DNA of 64,000 nucleotides from Sipunculus nudus (GCA_026874595.1 CM049315.1:35416164-35480163), one strand, 5' to 3'. Counted from the stretch's first letter, positions 12,240 through 26,018 are shown. Notes: generated by a model from the letters alone, not told the origin. A program made the numbers and translations.

Positions 12240-13000
12240 TGCAGAATTCCGTTCCGGTTTTGGACTAGATGACAAGGCAGTATCAAAGGCTTCCTCTAAA
12301 TTCATATCCTTGCGATCTCCCGGCTTTGAGTCCTGTGCTCTACCTCTTGGCCACAAAACCCAGTCTAAGGTTTGAACCAGTGAAAGTCGTGTCTAAAGAT
12401 GTAGGAGCGGGGCATCTCAAGGAACAAGAATTACATCCTATGTATTAAACTGTATGACTTGTCAGTATAAAATTCAGTAGGATGGGCCTGTGACCTTGTC
12501 GTCTGACCATGTGCTGTCAAAATGTATTTTACAGTTGACCCATATGCGGAGGATGGAAGGTTTGTAATGTAAAGCTTGACTTACAATGCATGTTTAAAAC
12601 TGTTTAAAGATGTTGGTGATATGACCTTCACCTTTGAACTCATCACCAAAAACTGGAGGAATTGTCCCAAAACAAATTTGTGGACGTATGGCCCTTGATA
12701 TCTTGACAACTGACCCTGTAACCCCAAAATCAATAGGGTTCTTTCACTATTGACAGGCGAGATATATGTAAAAGATGGAAAGTTTGGGATAGAAAATTTA
12801 CCTTAAATGCATCCACCATCTTTTTAAAGAAGTTGGACCCGTGACCTTGCACTTTGACCTAATGACCTCAATATCAACATGTTTTTTCTTAATTGGTGAG
12901 CCATTTATAACTCAAGTTCGGAAAGAATACTGGAGTTATCATCCGGGAAGTGATTTATGGACGGACGAACGGACGGGCGTACAGGGTTATATCTCTACAG
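12240..13000. repeat. Pearl-like repeat remnant with ACGG-rich tail
   Basis: Repeated phrases '(g)tgaccttg...cctcatgacc(cc)caaaatc' occur at about 150-200-bp spacing. They end in 'ggacggacgaacggacgggcgtacagggt' at 12958-12986. The same arrangement is found at 50980-51420 in unit 2. A diverged tandem core followed by ACGG tetranucleotides is the layout of the bivalve pearl/HINE class. A truncated tRNA-like segment (about 12310-12355) precedes it. Confidence 0.5.
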
Positions 13001-13559
13001 TTGTCAACATTCTTTGATGACGGTTTTGAATCTGGAATCTGAATCGGTTCTGTATTGGTCCATTCCCAAAATGCTCTGAGAATTTCTTGAGAATCTCTCC
13101 ATGATTGCTTGTGTTTTGTTGTGATCAAAAGCACAAACCAAACATAAACACTCGCGAACAGGGATGAACGCATACCCTCCTGGAGAACGCAATAAAATCG
13201 TGCAAAGCATAAGCTTTAAACAAGAACTGAATTGCGAAGGGTTGTGAATTTTGATGAATTATTCCTTAGATTTTACATGCTGTGTTTCATTTAAGCACAC
13301 CATGGAAGGAAAAGTAATCTGACAGATATAATAAAAGACACACCAGTATTTGATCATTTATCGGTTTTCAATCACTCTTTCTGTTACCTTTCCAGTTTCC
13401 TCCGTCGTCCATCCTAGTTGTACCTGAAATAAACCTTCATCTAGGTAACAGATGCATGGGAAACGAATTTTGAATAATGATGCTGAGATAATGCTGTGAC
13501 TTTTAAAAGATGACTACTGATATTGAACATCACATGTTGATGTAAGATACAAGTGTTGT

Positions 13560-15310
13560 ACAGGTGTAGAGTGTCAGGACTGTCAACAAGTACGTTTTGT
13601 ATGTATAGCCGACTCCTGATACCTGCTGTAATACAACCCTCTAGTCCAAAAATTTGCTGTATTAAATCAAACAGTCCCAAAACTGGCAACAGCACTCTAG
13701 TCTCTGTAACTGCTGATTAACATCCCACTGACTCCTCATAACTAGTTCCACAGCCTGCTGCATGACAACCCCTTAGTTCCAAAGCCTGCTGCGTTACAGC
13801 CTCCCTTGTCCTAGTAGCTACAACGTTACAGCCCACTGACTCCTTATACCTGCTTTATTACAACACCTTAACTCCACAACCTGCCGTGTTACAGCCCTCA
13901 GTCCCAGTAACTTCTACTTTATAGCCAAGGACTCCTTATACCTGCTGTAGTACAACCCCAAGTTCCAAAGCTAGCTGTATTTCAACCCCCTAGTTCCAAA
14001 ACCTTCTGCATTACAGTCCCCTATTCCGAATAATTGCTACGTTGTCACCTAATCCATATACTTACTGTATTACAACCACCTAGTCCCAAAACTAGCTGTG
14101 TTACAATCATTTAGTCGAAATAACTGCTCCTTATACCTGTCCGCTCACTCCTTATACCTGCTGTAATCAAACACCCTAGTCCCAAAACCCGCAGTATTAA
14201 CAGCCCCATAGTCCCAGTAACTGCTACGTTACAGCCCAATGACTCCTTAAATCGGCTGTATTACAACCCCCTGGTACCAAAGCCTGCTGTATTATAATCC
14301 TCATGTCCAAGTTACTGCTACGTTACTGGCCACTGTCTCTATACCTGTTGTTTTTCCTGGTCCCCAAAACGTTCAGTATTACAGCCCTTTAGTCCAAACA
14401 ATTGCTACGTTATCACTGACTCCTTGACCCTGCTGTATTAAAGCCCTCTAGTCCAAAAACTTTCTGTGTTACAACCATCTATCACAAATGGTTTTGGGAC
14501 TAGGGGCTTGTAATACAACAGGCTTTGGAACTAGGGGGTTGTAATACAGCAGGTATGAGGAATCCTTGGACTGTAATGTAGCAGTTATTGGGAGAATAGG
14601 GCTGTAATACGGCAGATTTTGGGACATCGGGGTACTAATACAACAGGGTTTTGGAAAAGAGATGTAATACAGCAGGTTTAGGGATAACAGGGTTGAAATA
14701 AAGCAGGTATAAAAAGTCAGTGGGCTTGAATGCAGCAGTTACTGGGAGGTATTCCACGAGGGAGACCGATAACCAATCTTTGGACTAGAGGGTTGTATTG
14801 CAGCAGGTATAAGGAGTCAGTGGGCTTGAATGCAGCAGTTACTGGGAGGTATTCCTCGAGGGAGGTCGATGGAGGTTTAAGAAATCAGTGGACTGTAATG
14901 TTGCAGTAACTGGGACAAAAGGACAGCAAACAGCAGGTTTTGGGACTAGGACTTTTTTAATACAGCAGGTAAAATGATAGAGTGGGCTCTAATGCAGCAG
15001 TTACTGTGACTAGATGGTTATAATACAGCAGGTTGCAGGAATAGGCTGTTGTAATACAGCAGCTAGGTCTTGGTACTATAGGGGGTTGTTCTAAGTAGGT
15101 ATAGGAGTAAGTGATTATACAACAGGCTTTGGAACTAGGGGGTTGTAATAAAGCAGGTTGTGTATTAGGGGGATGCAATACAACAAATATAAGGAGTCCT
15201 AGGGCTGTAATGTAGCAGTTTCTAGGACGATGGGGCTGTAATACGGCAGATTTTTGGGGCAAGAGGGTTGTAATACAGTAACTATAAGGAATCAGCGATA
15301 TTGTAGCAGT
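13560..15310. repeat. Palindromic satellite array, arms of about 0.85 kb
   Basis: From about 13600 to 14478 the sequence repeats 'cctgctgtattacaac...ctagtcccaaa' and 'agtaactgctacgttacagcc...actcctta'. From 14488 to about 15310 the same units appear reverse-complemented ('gggactaggggnttgtaatacagcagg', 'ggctgtaatgtagcagttactggga'). The centre is at AACCAT (14473-14478) ... ATGGTT (14488-14493). Unit 2 retains only a short one-sided piece at 53340-53520. The 101-residue minus-strand frame at 14957-15262 is the repeat read as protein. Confidence 0.85.
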
Positions 15311-17520
15311 TGCTTGAACTACTATTTTAGTGTTTTTTATAGTTAGGAATGAGAGAACCTCATCTTTATATGACCTACAAAGATTCTTGTTATTTACCTA
15401 TTTGAAGTAAAGTACAGAATAATATGCATATGAATGCGTTAGTGTCTTAATGTAAAATTCCTCTCCGTATATAAACTGAATGATGTCAGCTAGTACGTAG
15501 GCAAGGACCAAAGTAAAGTTGATTTGAAAAAGTGATTCTATCAACTCGGTTAGTTCTGTTTCATAGTCTCATTAACAGTTCCAGAATCATTGCTCAAACG
15601 AAAATCTATCATCGTTCCTTCGGAAAAGTGATCATCAAATGCATAACATTGACGGATACAGGAACGGAAAGGCAACAAGTAGGATCGGATTTTCTCCCCT
15701 GTGAAGCCTGTTTGTCTAGCAAAACGGTTGGAACGTCGGACGTGTGAGCCACGGACATGGGTTGAAATCCAGGATCGGCTCAATGGTTTCCCCTAAACGA
15801 AATGTTTACCTTACACTAAGACGAAACTATAAACCTGATGACATATCTTCAAAATCAGAAAGTGAGGAGACAAAAGGTACTTTGTTCCCGACCCCTGGAT
15901 GAGTGAAGGGATTATGTCCCTTCTTAAACAAGGCCAAAGGGCCCTTCAGAATGAAATAGACACTCTTAATGACAAGCCAAACTTCAAACTAGAGTTTAGA
16001 GAAAAAAAACGACATTTAAAAGTTGATCTTTCCCAATATGCCTGCTTCTGCATAGAAATAAGATATACATGACCCTACCTTAACCCAAAGTCCCAGTGTT
16101 TACGAAAGGACGAAGTGTTCCCGGGTGTTGAAGATTCGGCTCCTGATCGATCATATACTTATATTCAGAAGATGACACCTTTCGTTTGAAATGGATCGAT
16201 GAAAGTTGCTTTTTGGTTTTTATGAAACCTCGCACTTTCGTGTGAAAGTTTTTTTTTATCTGGCTACCGGCGCCTACCAGTTATTCTACCTTTATGTCGT
16301 ACATAGCCTTACTCTCTCCGATTCCCTGTGGTATAAAAAAAAACAGCCAATAAACGGGCCCTATCGATGCAGTGGGTAACACTTAATTGCTACCAACGAC
16401 AGAGCTATCAACTTGATTCTTACTGTACCGCAAGGTATAGGACATGTACTGTAACTTCGCGGCAAATAACATAACTAATTTACGGCTCTCTGAACGACTA
16501 ATGTTGATCAACTATCAGTGCATGGCATCAGGTTTTATTTACGCTTTGTAGAACCAAACATAAATACTTAAGCTCTGACAGGGCTTAACACTGCACTACT
16601 GGATAATAGTGCTACTAAATATTCCATTTACAAGTAATGTATTTGTAAGAACTTAGGCTAAGTGAAAGGACCACTGTTCCCTTGTGTTCACTTGGTTGTA
16701 AACTATCATTTCACTAACTCCGACAATGGATTTGCTGGCGAGAAAAAAATGCAGGAGTGGGGAATGAGTAATTAGACGCAACCTGATAACTCGGTATGCG
16801 GCAGGCCACTTTTGAACAGCTTGCTCTCCTTCATAGAAAATTTGAAGTATTTAGCATCAATGGCAAGCATATATGCTTAACGTTGTAGTAAAAAAAAAGT
16901 GCAACTAAACGGAAAAGTCAGATACAATTAGAATTTACACAGAACTATTAACAATTTTTTACAAATCCTGCACTTCTTCGCACTGATCAAGCCGATGTTG
17001 AACACGGTGGGACTTCTCATATTAAACATGAAATACAGGTAACTGTATATATGTATATCCAAGCCTTAGAATGCACATAGCTATATTCTTCGCTTAGATG
17101 CATTATATTTCAACCTCTACTTAGGTTATATATCCGTAAAATTCAGGAGGATCGCCCTCCAATGCAAGACTTGCACACAGCGACGCCACTGAAAGCAGGA
17201 TCTAACTCGGCAGTACCTCTATCTTTTCTCTATATGTATCTGTAGCATTTTCCCAATGCTGTGCAATGATATTTCTTAACTTGCTCCAGTATGTGACTGT
17301 CCAGGATATTCTAAAATTAAAATGGTAATATGTTTCTGCTGATGTAGTGTAACATTTTGCTGCATTGAACCTTCCCCCCCCCCCCCCCCTCAGTCATTTG
17401 CCATTTTTTCATGTGACTTGAGGTCCTGTTGTAACTTAAATTTCTTATTCTTAATTAGAGAGTAAACAGTCTTCTGTTCAAATCTTTATTAAGAGGCCAC
17501 ACAATTTGGTAATTCAATAA
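15300..17520. repeat. Duplication unit 1 non-coding part, paired with 53500-56150
   Basis: Matching anchors in order include 'tgtagcagttg...gactactatttta' (15305/53505), 'acaaaaggtacttt' (15869/54298), 'ccatagaaataagatata...gaccctacctta' (16050/54495), 'tcagaagatgacacct' (16165/54609) and 'cacactttggtaattc' (17499/56130). No gene is visible in either copy. Confidence 0.75.
17374..17390. repeat. Poly-C tract
   Basis: Homopolymer run of about 17 C. Confidence 0.9.
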
Positions 17521-17749
17521 TATGACACAAGAAAAGAGGTCCAAGCAGTATCTTTATCCTGCTGCTCTCCGAACACGAGTCTACAAGATGAAGGTTACTC
17601 TCAATTTACAATACATTGTGCTTTGTTCTGTTAAAATTCTTGTTCTGTTAAAATAATTTTAACCATTTGTGTGTGGTGCCACAGCCCAGCTGATGCAATA
17701 GGATCCAGGAAGCAGCAATAAAACTTAGGTACTCTATGTCGGTCCATTT

Positions 17750-18970
17750 GATGAAACACGATGATCAAAGAAGTTACCCTGGTTGTTCCTAATAAAAACT
17801 TACTATTAATGTGTAACATGCAGCGACAGTACACGGGAATTCGAACCCCTGAGATGAGACGAGCAACAACTGACATAAACAGAAATAGACCAAATAATTT
17901 CCGTATGTATAATCGTTCCTAATTCACAGGCGTTCGAACAGCTATATGTGAAAATTTCTGTTAAATTTGTTACTCCTCTGAATTTAAGGCATACAGGTTC
18001 ACCGACCACATGAATGAATCACTGACCGCGGTGAAAATCTGCCTACTGGCCTGTTACTTACATAATGTAATTGTGTACGAGTATGCAGACCCTGGTGCTT
18101 GGTGAAATAACAATGGGCTGGTCTGACCACTGAACTTTAACTGATATTATGTAAATGTGTAAGACTATGCAGACCTTAGTGCTTGATGTAGGCCTAATAA
18201 AAAAAACGACCGGTCTGACTACTTGTCTGTTGCTTATATAATGTAACTGTGTACGAGTATGCCGACTCGAGTGCTTGATTAAATAAAAATGGACCGGTCT
18301 GACTACTGATCTGTAGCTGATACAATGTAACTGTGTATATGTATGTAGACCCTAGTGCTTGATGTATTAATAATAGATCGGGTAGTTACTGTGTGTGTCC
18401 CTTTTGTGAATCACGATGATCAAAGTACTTACCCTGGTTGTTTCTAATACAAAACCTACCATTTATGTGTAACATGCAGTGACAGTACACGAGAATTTCG
18501 TTCCAAAAGATGAGACGAGAAACAACTAACATAAACAGAGTAGACCAAGTCACTTCCGCATGTATAATATTTGCTAATTCACAGGCGTTCGAATAGCTAT
18601 ATTTGAAAATTTCGGTTTAATTTGTTACTCCCCTGAGTTAAAGGCAGTTCCACCAAACTCATTATAGAATCACCCACCGTGGTGCAAATATGCCTACTGG
18701 TCTGTTACTGACATAATGTTACCGAATACGAGTGTGCTGACCCTGGTTCTTGATGTAATAACAATGGGCTGGTCTGACTACTGGTCTGTAACTGATACAA
18801 TGTAACTGTGTATATGTATGCAGATCCTGGTGCTTGATGAAATAACAATAGGCTGGGCAGACTCTTGGTCTGTTACTGACAGAATGTAACTGTATATATG
18901 TTTGCTGACCCTAGTGCTTTATGAAATAATAGGCTGGTCTGACTACTGGTCTGTTACTGATATAATGTAA
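17750..18970. repeat. Higher-order tandem repeat, about 655-bp unit
   Basis: A long block starting 'acacgatgatcaaagaagttaccctggttgtt' (17756) recurs from about 18412 with the same order: 'gtgtaacatgcag(c/t)gacagtacac', 'gatgagacgag', 'ttcacaggcgttcgaa(c/t)agctatat'. Between the copies lie shorter units of roughly 60-115 bp built on 'gaccctggtgcttgatg(a/t)aataacaatgggctggtctgactactgg' and 'tctgttactgatataatgtaactgtgta'. It is nested satellite structure without coding capacity. Confidence 0.8.
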
Positions 18971-19399
18971 CATCACGCTCTTTTACCCTAATGAAATCAG
19001 ATCCATTCCAGTCTCCGACGTAGTTCTCTCAACAGTTTTCATTTTAGATTTGCATGTATTACAATTTGATCATTATTGACTACATAAAGCACGCTTGTAC
19101 TTATTATCCGCGTCGCCGCTAGGTCTCACAATTGTAATGGAGGATTATTTAAAAAAAAAATATGTGTTTATGAAGTCCATTTACACTCTAAGGAATACTA
19201 ATGGACTTGAACTGACATTAATCTAATCAATGAACGTTTTTATCAACAAAAATTTGACAAAAATGTTTTCGATGATTTCTGACCTGAAATAGATTCATTT
19301 GTTGTGTCTACGTAGACAAATAAAACCTCACCCGATTCTACATATGGCAAAGTGTCATTATCACCCTAAGTCAAATATTGCAGCTATGATAAGGGGTGA

Positions 19400-20320
19400 A
19401 ATATTTAAAAGGCCACAATTATATAAATAATTGACTTCTAAACACATGCAAGTTGTCATTTTCAACTACCTTCAGGATGCCGGTTTATTTGATGACACTT
19501 CCAGGGTCATAAGAGGTACATATCATGCATTCAGGTCAAGGTCGATATTAAAATTGGCAAAAATAAACCAAACTACCCCTGATGTTGCGTTCCTTTTTCA
19601 ACAGATGGCGATTGTTGCTATTTCATATCCACGTTTGGCTTTTACCTTGACCTTATGGGTAAGATAGGTACCTTTTATGACCTCATAGTATCAATAAATG
19701 AATCCTCAGCATCCTGAAGTCAAATAGACTTCGTCAAATAAACGTTTCTATAACATGTCCTCCGCAGCACCGTGAAAGAAAATGGACTTCGACAAAAAAA
19801 AAGTGTTTCTATAACACATTGGAAAAAGTACCATACCTGGCATATGTGGCTTTTTCTTCTAAATTTGACTTTGACCTTGCCCTTGATGCATGATATATGC
19901 ATATCAAGACCATAGAAGTGCCACCAAATGAATGGGCATTTTAAAGTTAGAACTGACAACTTAAAAGCATATCTATGCCATTTTCTCGCAACATGTTATA
20001 TCATAGCGATTGTTGCATACTTCCAAGTATGACATTGACCTTGAAATTAATGCACCATGTGTAACTTTTATGACCTTAAATGAATAGGTATCCTAATGTA
20101 AAAAGGAAATGATACTTCAGATATGTTTTTAACACTTTGTTAAAAAAATTAAACAGCAGGACGAGTTTGGCTTTTTCCTTTGAAATTTGACATTGACCTT
20201 GACCTTACTGCATGAAGTGTACCTTTTATGAGCTCAGAGGTGTCACCAAATGGACGGGCATCCAAATGTTAGTTTGAAAGGACTTGTTAAATGTGTTTCT
20301 TTGTCAATTAAGGAATTATG
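19400..20320. repeat. Degenerate satellite with 'gaccttgacctt' units
   Basis: Units built on 'tttgacattgaccttgacctt...tgcatgaagtgtaccttttatgacctcagagtgtcaccaaatgaatgggcatcc' occur near 19560-19700, 19860-19950, 20030-20100 and 20180-20265. Spacing is about 130-160 bp. Frames at 19431-19667 and 19720-19959 are part of the repeat. Confidence 0.6.
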
Positions 20321-20639
20321 GCCATTAAAACATTTCACTCCTTATAATGGTGGCCTTTTTAGATTCGGGGTGACTTTGACACTTTGTCATGGGTGATTCG
20401 GGTGGGGTTTCATTCGTGCAGTAAGACACTAAAAATGAATCCATTTCAGGTGAGAAACCCTTGGTAACATTTTTCCAACCCAAGTCCTTTATTGACTGGA
20501 CTACATTTGCCCTTGTCAAATATGGACCCACATGGAATATGATGGACGCTGAAGTTCGAACTGCTGAACTGCCTTAACCAGCCTCTATAAATAACGGTGT
20601 CATATTGAACAGGGTATTGTTGAAGGGACTGTGTTGCTA

Positions 20640-21878
20640 CAGGTCCGGATCCAGGGGGTCTGTTTGCCCGGGTTGGGGGGGGGGGGGGGGTTTCGGTGTA
20701 ACACCCCTCAAGGTATGAAGAACTAGGTTCCCTTTTAGGTAGATCCAACAAGCTGAAACTCATACATACAGTCCAAAATATGAATAAGACTTGAACTAAC
20801 AAATCATATCAATATATATGTATATATAAAAATAAACTTTCATTTCTCTGAAGAGGCGCTCTACACATATAAACACTAATGATCACAAGCCTTCACTTAA
20901 GAAACACAAAGTCCCTTATGTTTACTGCACAGGAAAGTCCTCTTTGTTTTAACATTTCCTGATCATATTACCATCGCGCAAACGTGACATCGGAATGTCA
21001 AGCCGGTCGCTTAGTCTCTTTGTTCTTGTGTATATAACAAGGGCTGCGACAATTAACAGTTCCTCGCTGGAGAACACGTTCACCCCTCGGGGCAAAGTTC
21101 ACACAGAACTTAGTGATAGGCGCACAGCCTATTCTATATGAACGCTAAATCATTGTCTTTCACAGCTGCTGCTCCTGGATTCATCCAGCACTAAGGTCCT
21201 GAATATTTCTCCACACAACGATATTCAAAACATCTGACGTTTCGGGTGACAATAATGTCCGTGGCCTGTTACTGGAACCGCTCACAACAGATACAACATC
21301 GCCGGATTACTAGTCCGTCGGCAATTGCGATATCCACTCTGAAGTCCGTTGCAGAGGTATCAGATTGGCCCACTTCCGAGACTGACTGTTTATGCATACA
21401 GACACCGTCTCTCAGCTGTCCGGATGAATGCAGACTTGCCTCTAGACTGCAAACAATCGCAGACTCCCCAAAACTTGCGCTCAACTGTAAATTGTAGCTA
21501 TTATTTTCAACCACGGCATATATGTGCTTGCTGACGTCATATGTCCTGACCGTCCCCTGGCCAATTATCCCACTCTATTATGCCGACTGTCACTAATATC
21601 ATGAACATTGAATTCGGCGCGCCTCCAGATATCAAACCCACTAAAACAAACTAAGCAGACGTTCGGATTTTGAAGTCTTCAATAAACGACTTTACTATAG
21701 AGACCGTCTAGACAGAGACGGCTCCCACGGAATTAAACTGTACTCAAATTAACATCAAACGAGGCACCTGTGATCTCTGATCTGTGAATTGGTTTCAATT
21801 CTTGATATAATAAATATTTTGGGGAAACTTTCGGGAGGGGGCAGCTGCCTCCTTTGCCACCCTCTGGATCCAGCCCTG
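20640..21878. mobile_element. hAT-like non-autonomous element, CAGG..GGATCCAG ends
   Basis: The left end CAGGTCCGGATCCAGGGGGT is an imperfect inverted copy of the right end ACCCTCTGGATCCAGCCCTG. The 5-bp sequence TGCTA lies directly outside both ends (20635-20639 and 21879-21883), fitting a target-site duplication. An inner poly-G run sits at about 20676-20691. The two overlapping frames near 21246-21514 are unrecognised and no transposase is visible. The ends match the two short MITEs at 22042-22246 and 27028-27242. Confidence 0.75.
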
Positions 21879-22041
21879 TGCTACCGTATGTCGTCAGTGT
21901 GAGGCACCTTTTGAGAAAACATATACCTTTATGTCTCTAACGTCCGAGCACACTCTAAAGATGACCAGGGGCACCCATTTATTTTTGTGATAAAAACCTG
22001 TGATGAATCCCTATATTTCAGGGCCAGGATAAGCATCCTCT

Positions 22042-22246
22042 CAGTAGCGGATCCGGGGGGGGGGGTGCAGGGGGTCCGGACCCCCCCCCCCCCCTTTCAC
22101 CCGAAGCAACCTTTTTTAAAGGGTTTTAGACGAAATGTTGCGACCTGGACCCCCCCTTTTTTCGGACTTGATGACCTTTTATTTAGGAATTTATTTAGTT
22201 CTACTGGGTTGGACCACCCTTTTCCTAAATCCTGGATCCGCCCCTG
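22042..22246. mobile_element. Short MITE of the CAGGGGCGGATCCAG family
   Basis: The left end reads CAGTAGCGGATCCGGGGG and the right end CCTGGATCCGCCCCTG. The flanks are CCTCT (22037-22041) and CCTCA (22247-22251), a 5-bp duplication with one mismatch. The inner sequence matches the reverse complement of 27028-27242 along its length. A proline/glycine-rich 89-residue frame across it is not a gene; translated copies of such elements often contaminate protein predictions. Confidence 0.85.
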
Positions 22247-22849
22247 CCTCAACTAAGTGACAAACAGTTAGTATAGATGAAAATGTCATGGATTACTACC
22301 CTAAATGTGAGGTAGCATATCTTCTACACATGATCAATATGTATTGAGAAGCCCACACCTGTTGTTAGAGTCATGAAAATTCGATAATGAAAGCCAACGC
22401 GTGGTTTTTATTATGTTTATGTTTCAATATCCACGCTCCAATATAAAAAACACGAAGTAGATCCTTATACAAAATGAAAAAAAATTAACAGTTCAAGCGT
22501 TTCATATTGGAAATTAATGTTTTTGATACGTTCACAGAGTATGCTTAAAGAGGTGTACGATTAATGCATCTCCAAATTCTTGAGAACTTATATAATGCGT
22601 CCGCAATGACTTAAACAGTAACTTGGGTTTCCCAAGTTGGACACCGGCTTCGAGGTGCATGCTGGAATGTGATCTGATCCTAAGGCCTTGCCGCTGAACA
22701 CCTGAGGGCCACGCTGGCTTCGGACTCTTCTCGCAGGGCATCAGATATGTAAGGCCTCGGGCCCATGTTTTCACATGTGCTTTATCAAATAACAGAAAAA
22801 TTCTGACCAAACAGGTGTGTTTTCTCTGAAGGTGCAATAATGCTGGCAG

Positions 22850-25760
22850 ATATTGCCATTCCTTTACATATGTTACCCCGAAGGTCTTAATGTTCCCATG
22901 TTTTATAGCAGGATATATACTTTACATGAGGGGATATATAACTGAACCACAAGCATTTGGGAGAAATATCGCTTAATTATTCTGGTTAAATTTCAAATAT
23001 CACGAAATTTTATGAGATATGCTGTTGTGTTACTGAAAAATAATCAAATGCTAACTTATGGAGAGAACCATATCTGTCAATATCAGGAAAGGTGTTATTC
23101 GCACTTACACTTTGCATGTGCATTCTCGTTTGAGCAGAAACAATGTGAGGTTTGACGAGACTCGAACTTGTGTCTCCGGAAGTTTATCAAATGCCAGCCG
23201 GACCAGAAAACTAGACCTCGCCAGCATAAAAAGGGACTTTTGCTTGTTCCCATTTGCCGTCAATCACGCATAATAATACGTCTTAATTTATGCTTATAAT
23301 TTTAACAGTTTTCCAACCAGTTGAGGAGAACCACCCCCCCCCCTCCACACACCCTCTCCCATCAGGCAGGGTATATATTAACGTGCTGTTGACGCTAATA
23401 GTGCAGTTGTAATGAAAATTCATTGATAAATTTTAATGCTAATTTCCAATGAAATATCATTAATAAATCCCATGAAAGACAAAAGATCTGAAAGGTTAAA
23501 TCAGTCTAACAAAAATAGCCGCATATTGTTAACAGTATAATAAAGTATATTTATATTGACTCGTACACTTCGCCAAAGCGCATGACACATTCCTTGCAAA
23601 CAAAGGATATGAAGGATAAGACGTTTATGAATTTTATGTACATTATTATACGGAAACATCTGTTTTGAAATATGATAGTTTCTATCCAAAAGGCACATAC
23701 CAAGTTTTTCTTTTTAATAATGTTAAACTAGTTTTTTTCTTTGTTTTTTGTTTACCATACCTTCATTGAAATGGCCCGGCGTATATCCGTTTAGTGGTAA
23801 GTAACCTAAAGCCGCATACACATGTTTTTGTTTTTATAATAATGTTCAGATGATTTGTTTTCTTTTCTTTTTTACAATTAGCCTCATTGATATGCTAAAA
23901 TCTGGCTCGGATGATTCCGTTTTGTGGCGACGATGAAATGTTTAATTTGATATGAAATTACCACATAAGGACTCTTTGTTCATATATACTACTGCGATTA
24001 ATTTTGGTATATAGATTGTGAAGGTTGTGCCTTTATTAAAAATGTTACAGCTGTAAAAAAAAAGTTAGGAGCTCAAACCAATCTCTAACCCAAGTTGATG
24101 ATCTTACATGAGGAAAATGGTCACAAAACAAAATTAATTGCAAGAGTAACTGCGATTACTTTAAGAAGTAATTGTAATCGATTACTTTTAAACGTCATTT
24201 TATTCGTAATCAATTACTTTAAAATTATTTGGACCAAAGTCTGATGTATACATTTAACAAAAAAAAAAAAATAAAAAAATAAAATAAAGTTCTGTTAAAT
24301 TTTTAAATGATAGGAGTATAATAAAGGGTTTAAACTATAAATGGACTTGAATAATATGCCATGTTCTGATGATTTGTTTGTTATTGTGAAGAAGCTTTTA
24401 TTTAAGGAGATTTTATAACGAATCTAATTAGTGTCAGATAAAGCAAGACATAAAGGCTTCCTTCGGTGCACTGGGTCCTATAGTTTATGGATATATTGGA
24501 TTATTTTAGAGGAATTGCCTATAACTTGTTCATGTAATGAACGTTCAGTGTAATCCCCTTCTTTGGTAATAGATTTCCTCTCTGTAAATATGTTTGTTTT
24601 GAAATATATTTGATACCACCTGTTTTTATCAGTAACATACCTGTTTTTTTTTATAAATCACTGTTGAAATACACATCGAAGAAACATGTTAATGTCTCCA
24701 TCATATTATTTTCAAATTTAACCATGTTTTATAGTGAATGCTCTATACCAGGGTGGGGGTTTGGGATGGTAATTGTCTAAGGGGTAATTGACTGGTGTTA
24801 ATAATAAGTAACACATTTTAATAAGTACTGAACTTTTTTTATTACATACAAAGCCAGTGCTCCCATGATGAAGCATGTCAATATACTCGAGTCTTTATTA
24901 CATGGCTATATATACACACCTTGTCTTTTGGATTAATACTTTGCAGGGGCGGGTTAAGAGGCCACATGGTTGGCGCCTCATGACTCGTCTCAGCTGTTTC
25001 GTGCATAAAATTTGTTAGTAGAATAATCCAAGTAGAATAATACCAAATTTACTACCTGGATTATGCGTCTCGCACCGTTTTCGTCTGTGTTTTTCTGCAA
25101 ACGTGAATTATGTGTGATGTCTATCCCAGTTCTCTTATTTTTAGCTTACCTAGCGCCTTGTTTTCTTAAACCAGGATGCTGTGCCCCACCCTTCATCCAG
25201 ATGTCTTTTCTAATCAAAGCGAAACTTTTCCAACATGGCAGCCGGGACATATAGAACTATTTGTCTCAACTGTCAAACTTTAGTGTGAAAATAAATGTAC
25301 ATTTCAACGAAACACCTTCTGTTTAAATTTCACAGGCGTATGCTAAAAATTATTACTTTTACCGTGAAGTCCTTTCCACAAAGTGTGGCTATGTAGTTTG
25401 TTTTGAAGCAATTCTTATCCAACATATTTAAATGGACTACATTGCTCCTTTTACTTCATTTATACAAATGCCGCCTTGTATTTAGGACAGAGTGCATTGT
25501 TAGTGGCCGAATTTGAAGTCGACAAACCCTAATCAGAAGAGTCATAACTTTGTAAGTGGAGTTGTAAACAGTGTGGCTGAGCCCCCTTTCCTAAACTACT
25601 GAATCCTCCCCTACTTTGCGTATTCATGGATTAACTCCGACAAGAACCCGAGCTGTATTATATATTTTGCTCATTTCTAAGTAGCCGATAACCAAAGCAA
25701 GTGAAGGTATTGCATGCAGTATATGTAACGTATACTTCTTATGGCTACCACTTCACGAAC
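22850..25760. other. Intergenic; nothing nameable except short repeats
   Basis: AT-rich sequence. A piece at about 24145-24230 repeats 'gtaatcgattactttta / gtaatcaattacttta', a motif common in old DNA transposons. A tRNA T-arm-like string sits near 23155-23180, without a complete cloverleaf. No reading frame here is supported. Confidence 0.45.
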
Positions 25761-25764
25761 ATTT

Positions 25765-25788
25765 ACATATATAAACATATATATATAA

Positions 25789-25828
<40 letters not shown>
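25765..25828. repeat. (TA)n microsatellite
   Basis: Interrupted, then pure TA run just downstream of the RING-ZZ gene's stop codon. Confidence 0.9.
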
Positions 25829-25830
<2 letters not shown>

Positions 25831-26018
25831 TTTCATGAAGGCCTAGGGTTTCATAATATGGGTATGGTTATTATTAAGCTGTTGTCCTGAAGATCATTAG
25901 AAAATGTATACTTCCATTGACTCTAAAGGCTAACGGAATGTTTTTTATCATATCTCTACTCTGCGAATTAATTTGAGAATGGGTATGTGTGGATATGTTT
26001 TTTTTACAAACAATTACG

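Noticed and set aside
14957-15262. 101-residue minus-strand frame
   Set aside because: It is the palindromic satellite array read as protein.
20446-20802. 118-residue minus-strand frame
   Set aside because: It runs across the left end of a hAT-like element and its poly-G tract; composition follows the repeat.
23150-23260. tRNA gene candidate on the minus strand (GTTCGAGTCT T-loop-like string)
   Set aside because: Acceptor and T-stem can be drawn only partly and the D and anticodon arms do not form; more likely a decayed tRNA-derived repeat.
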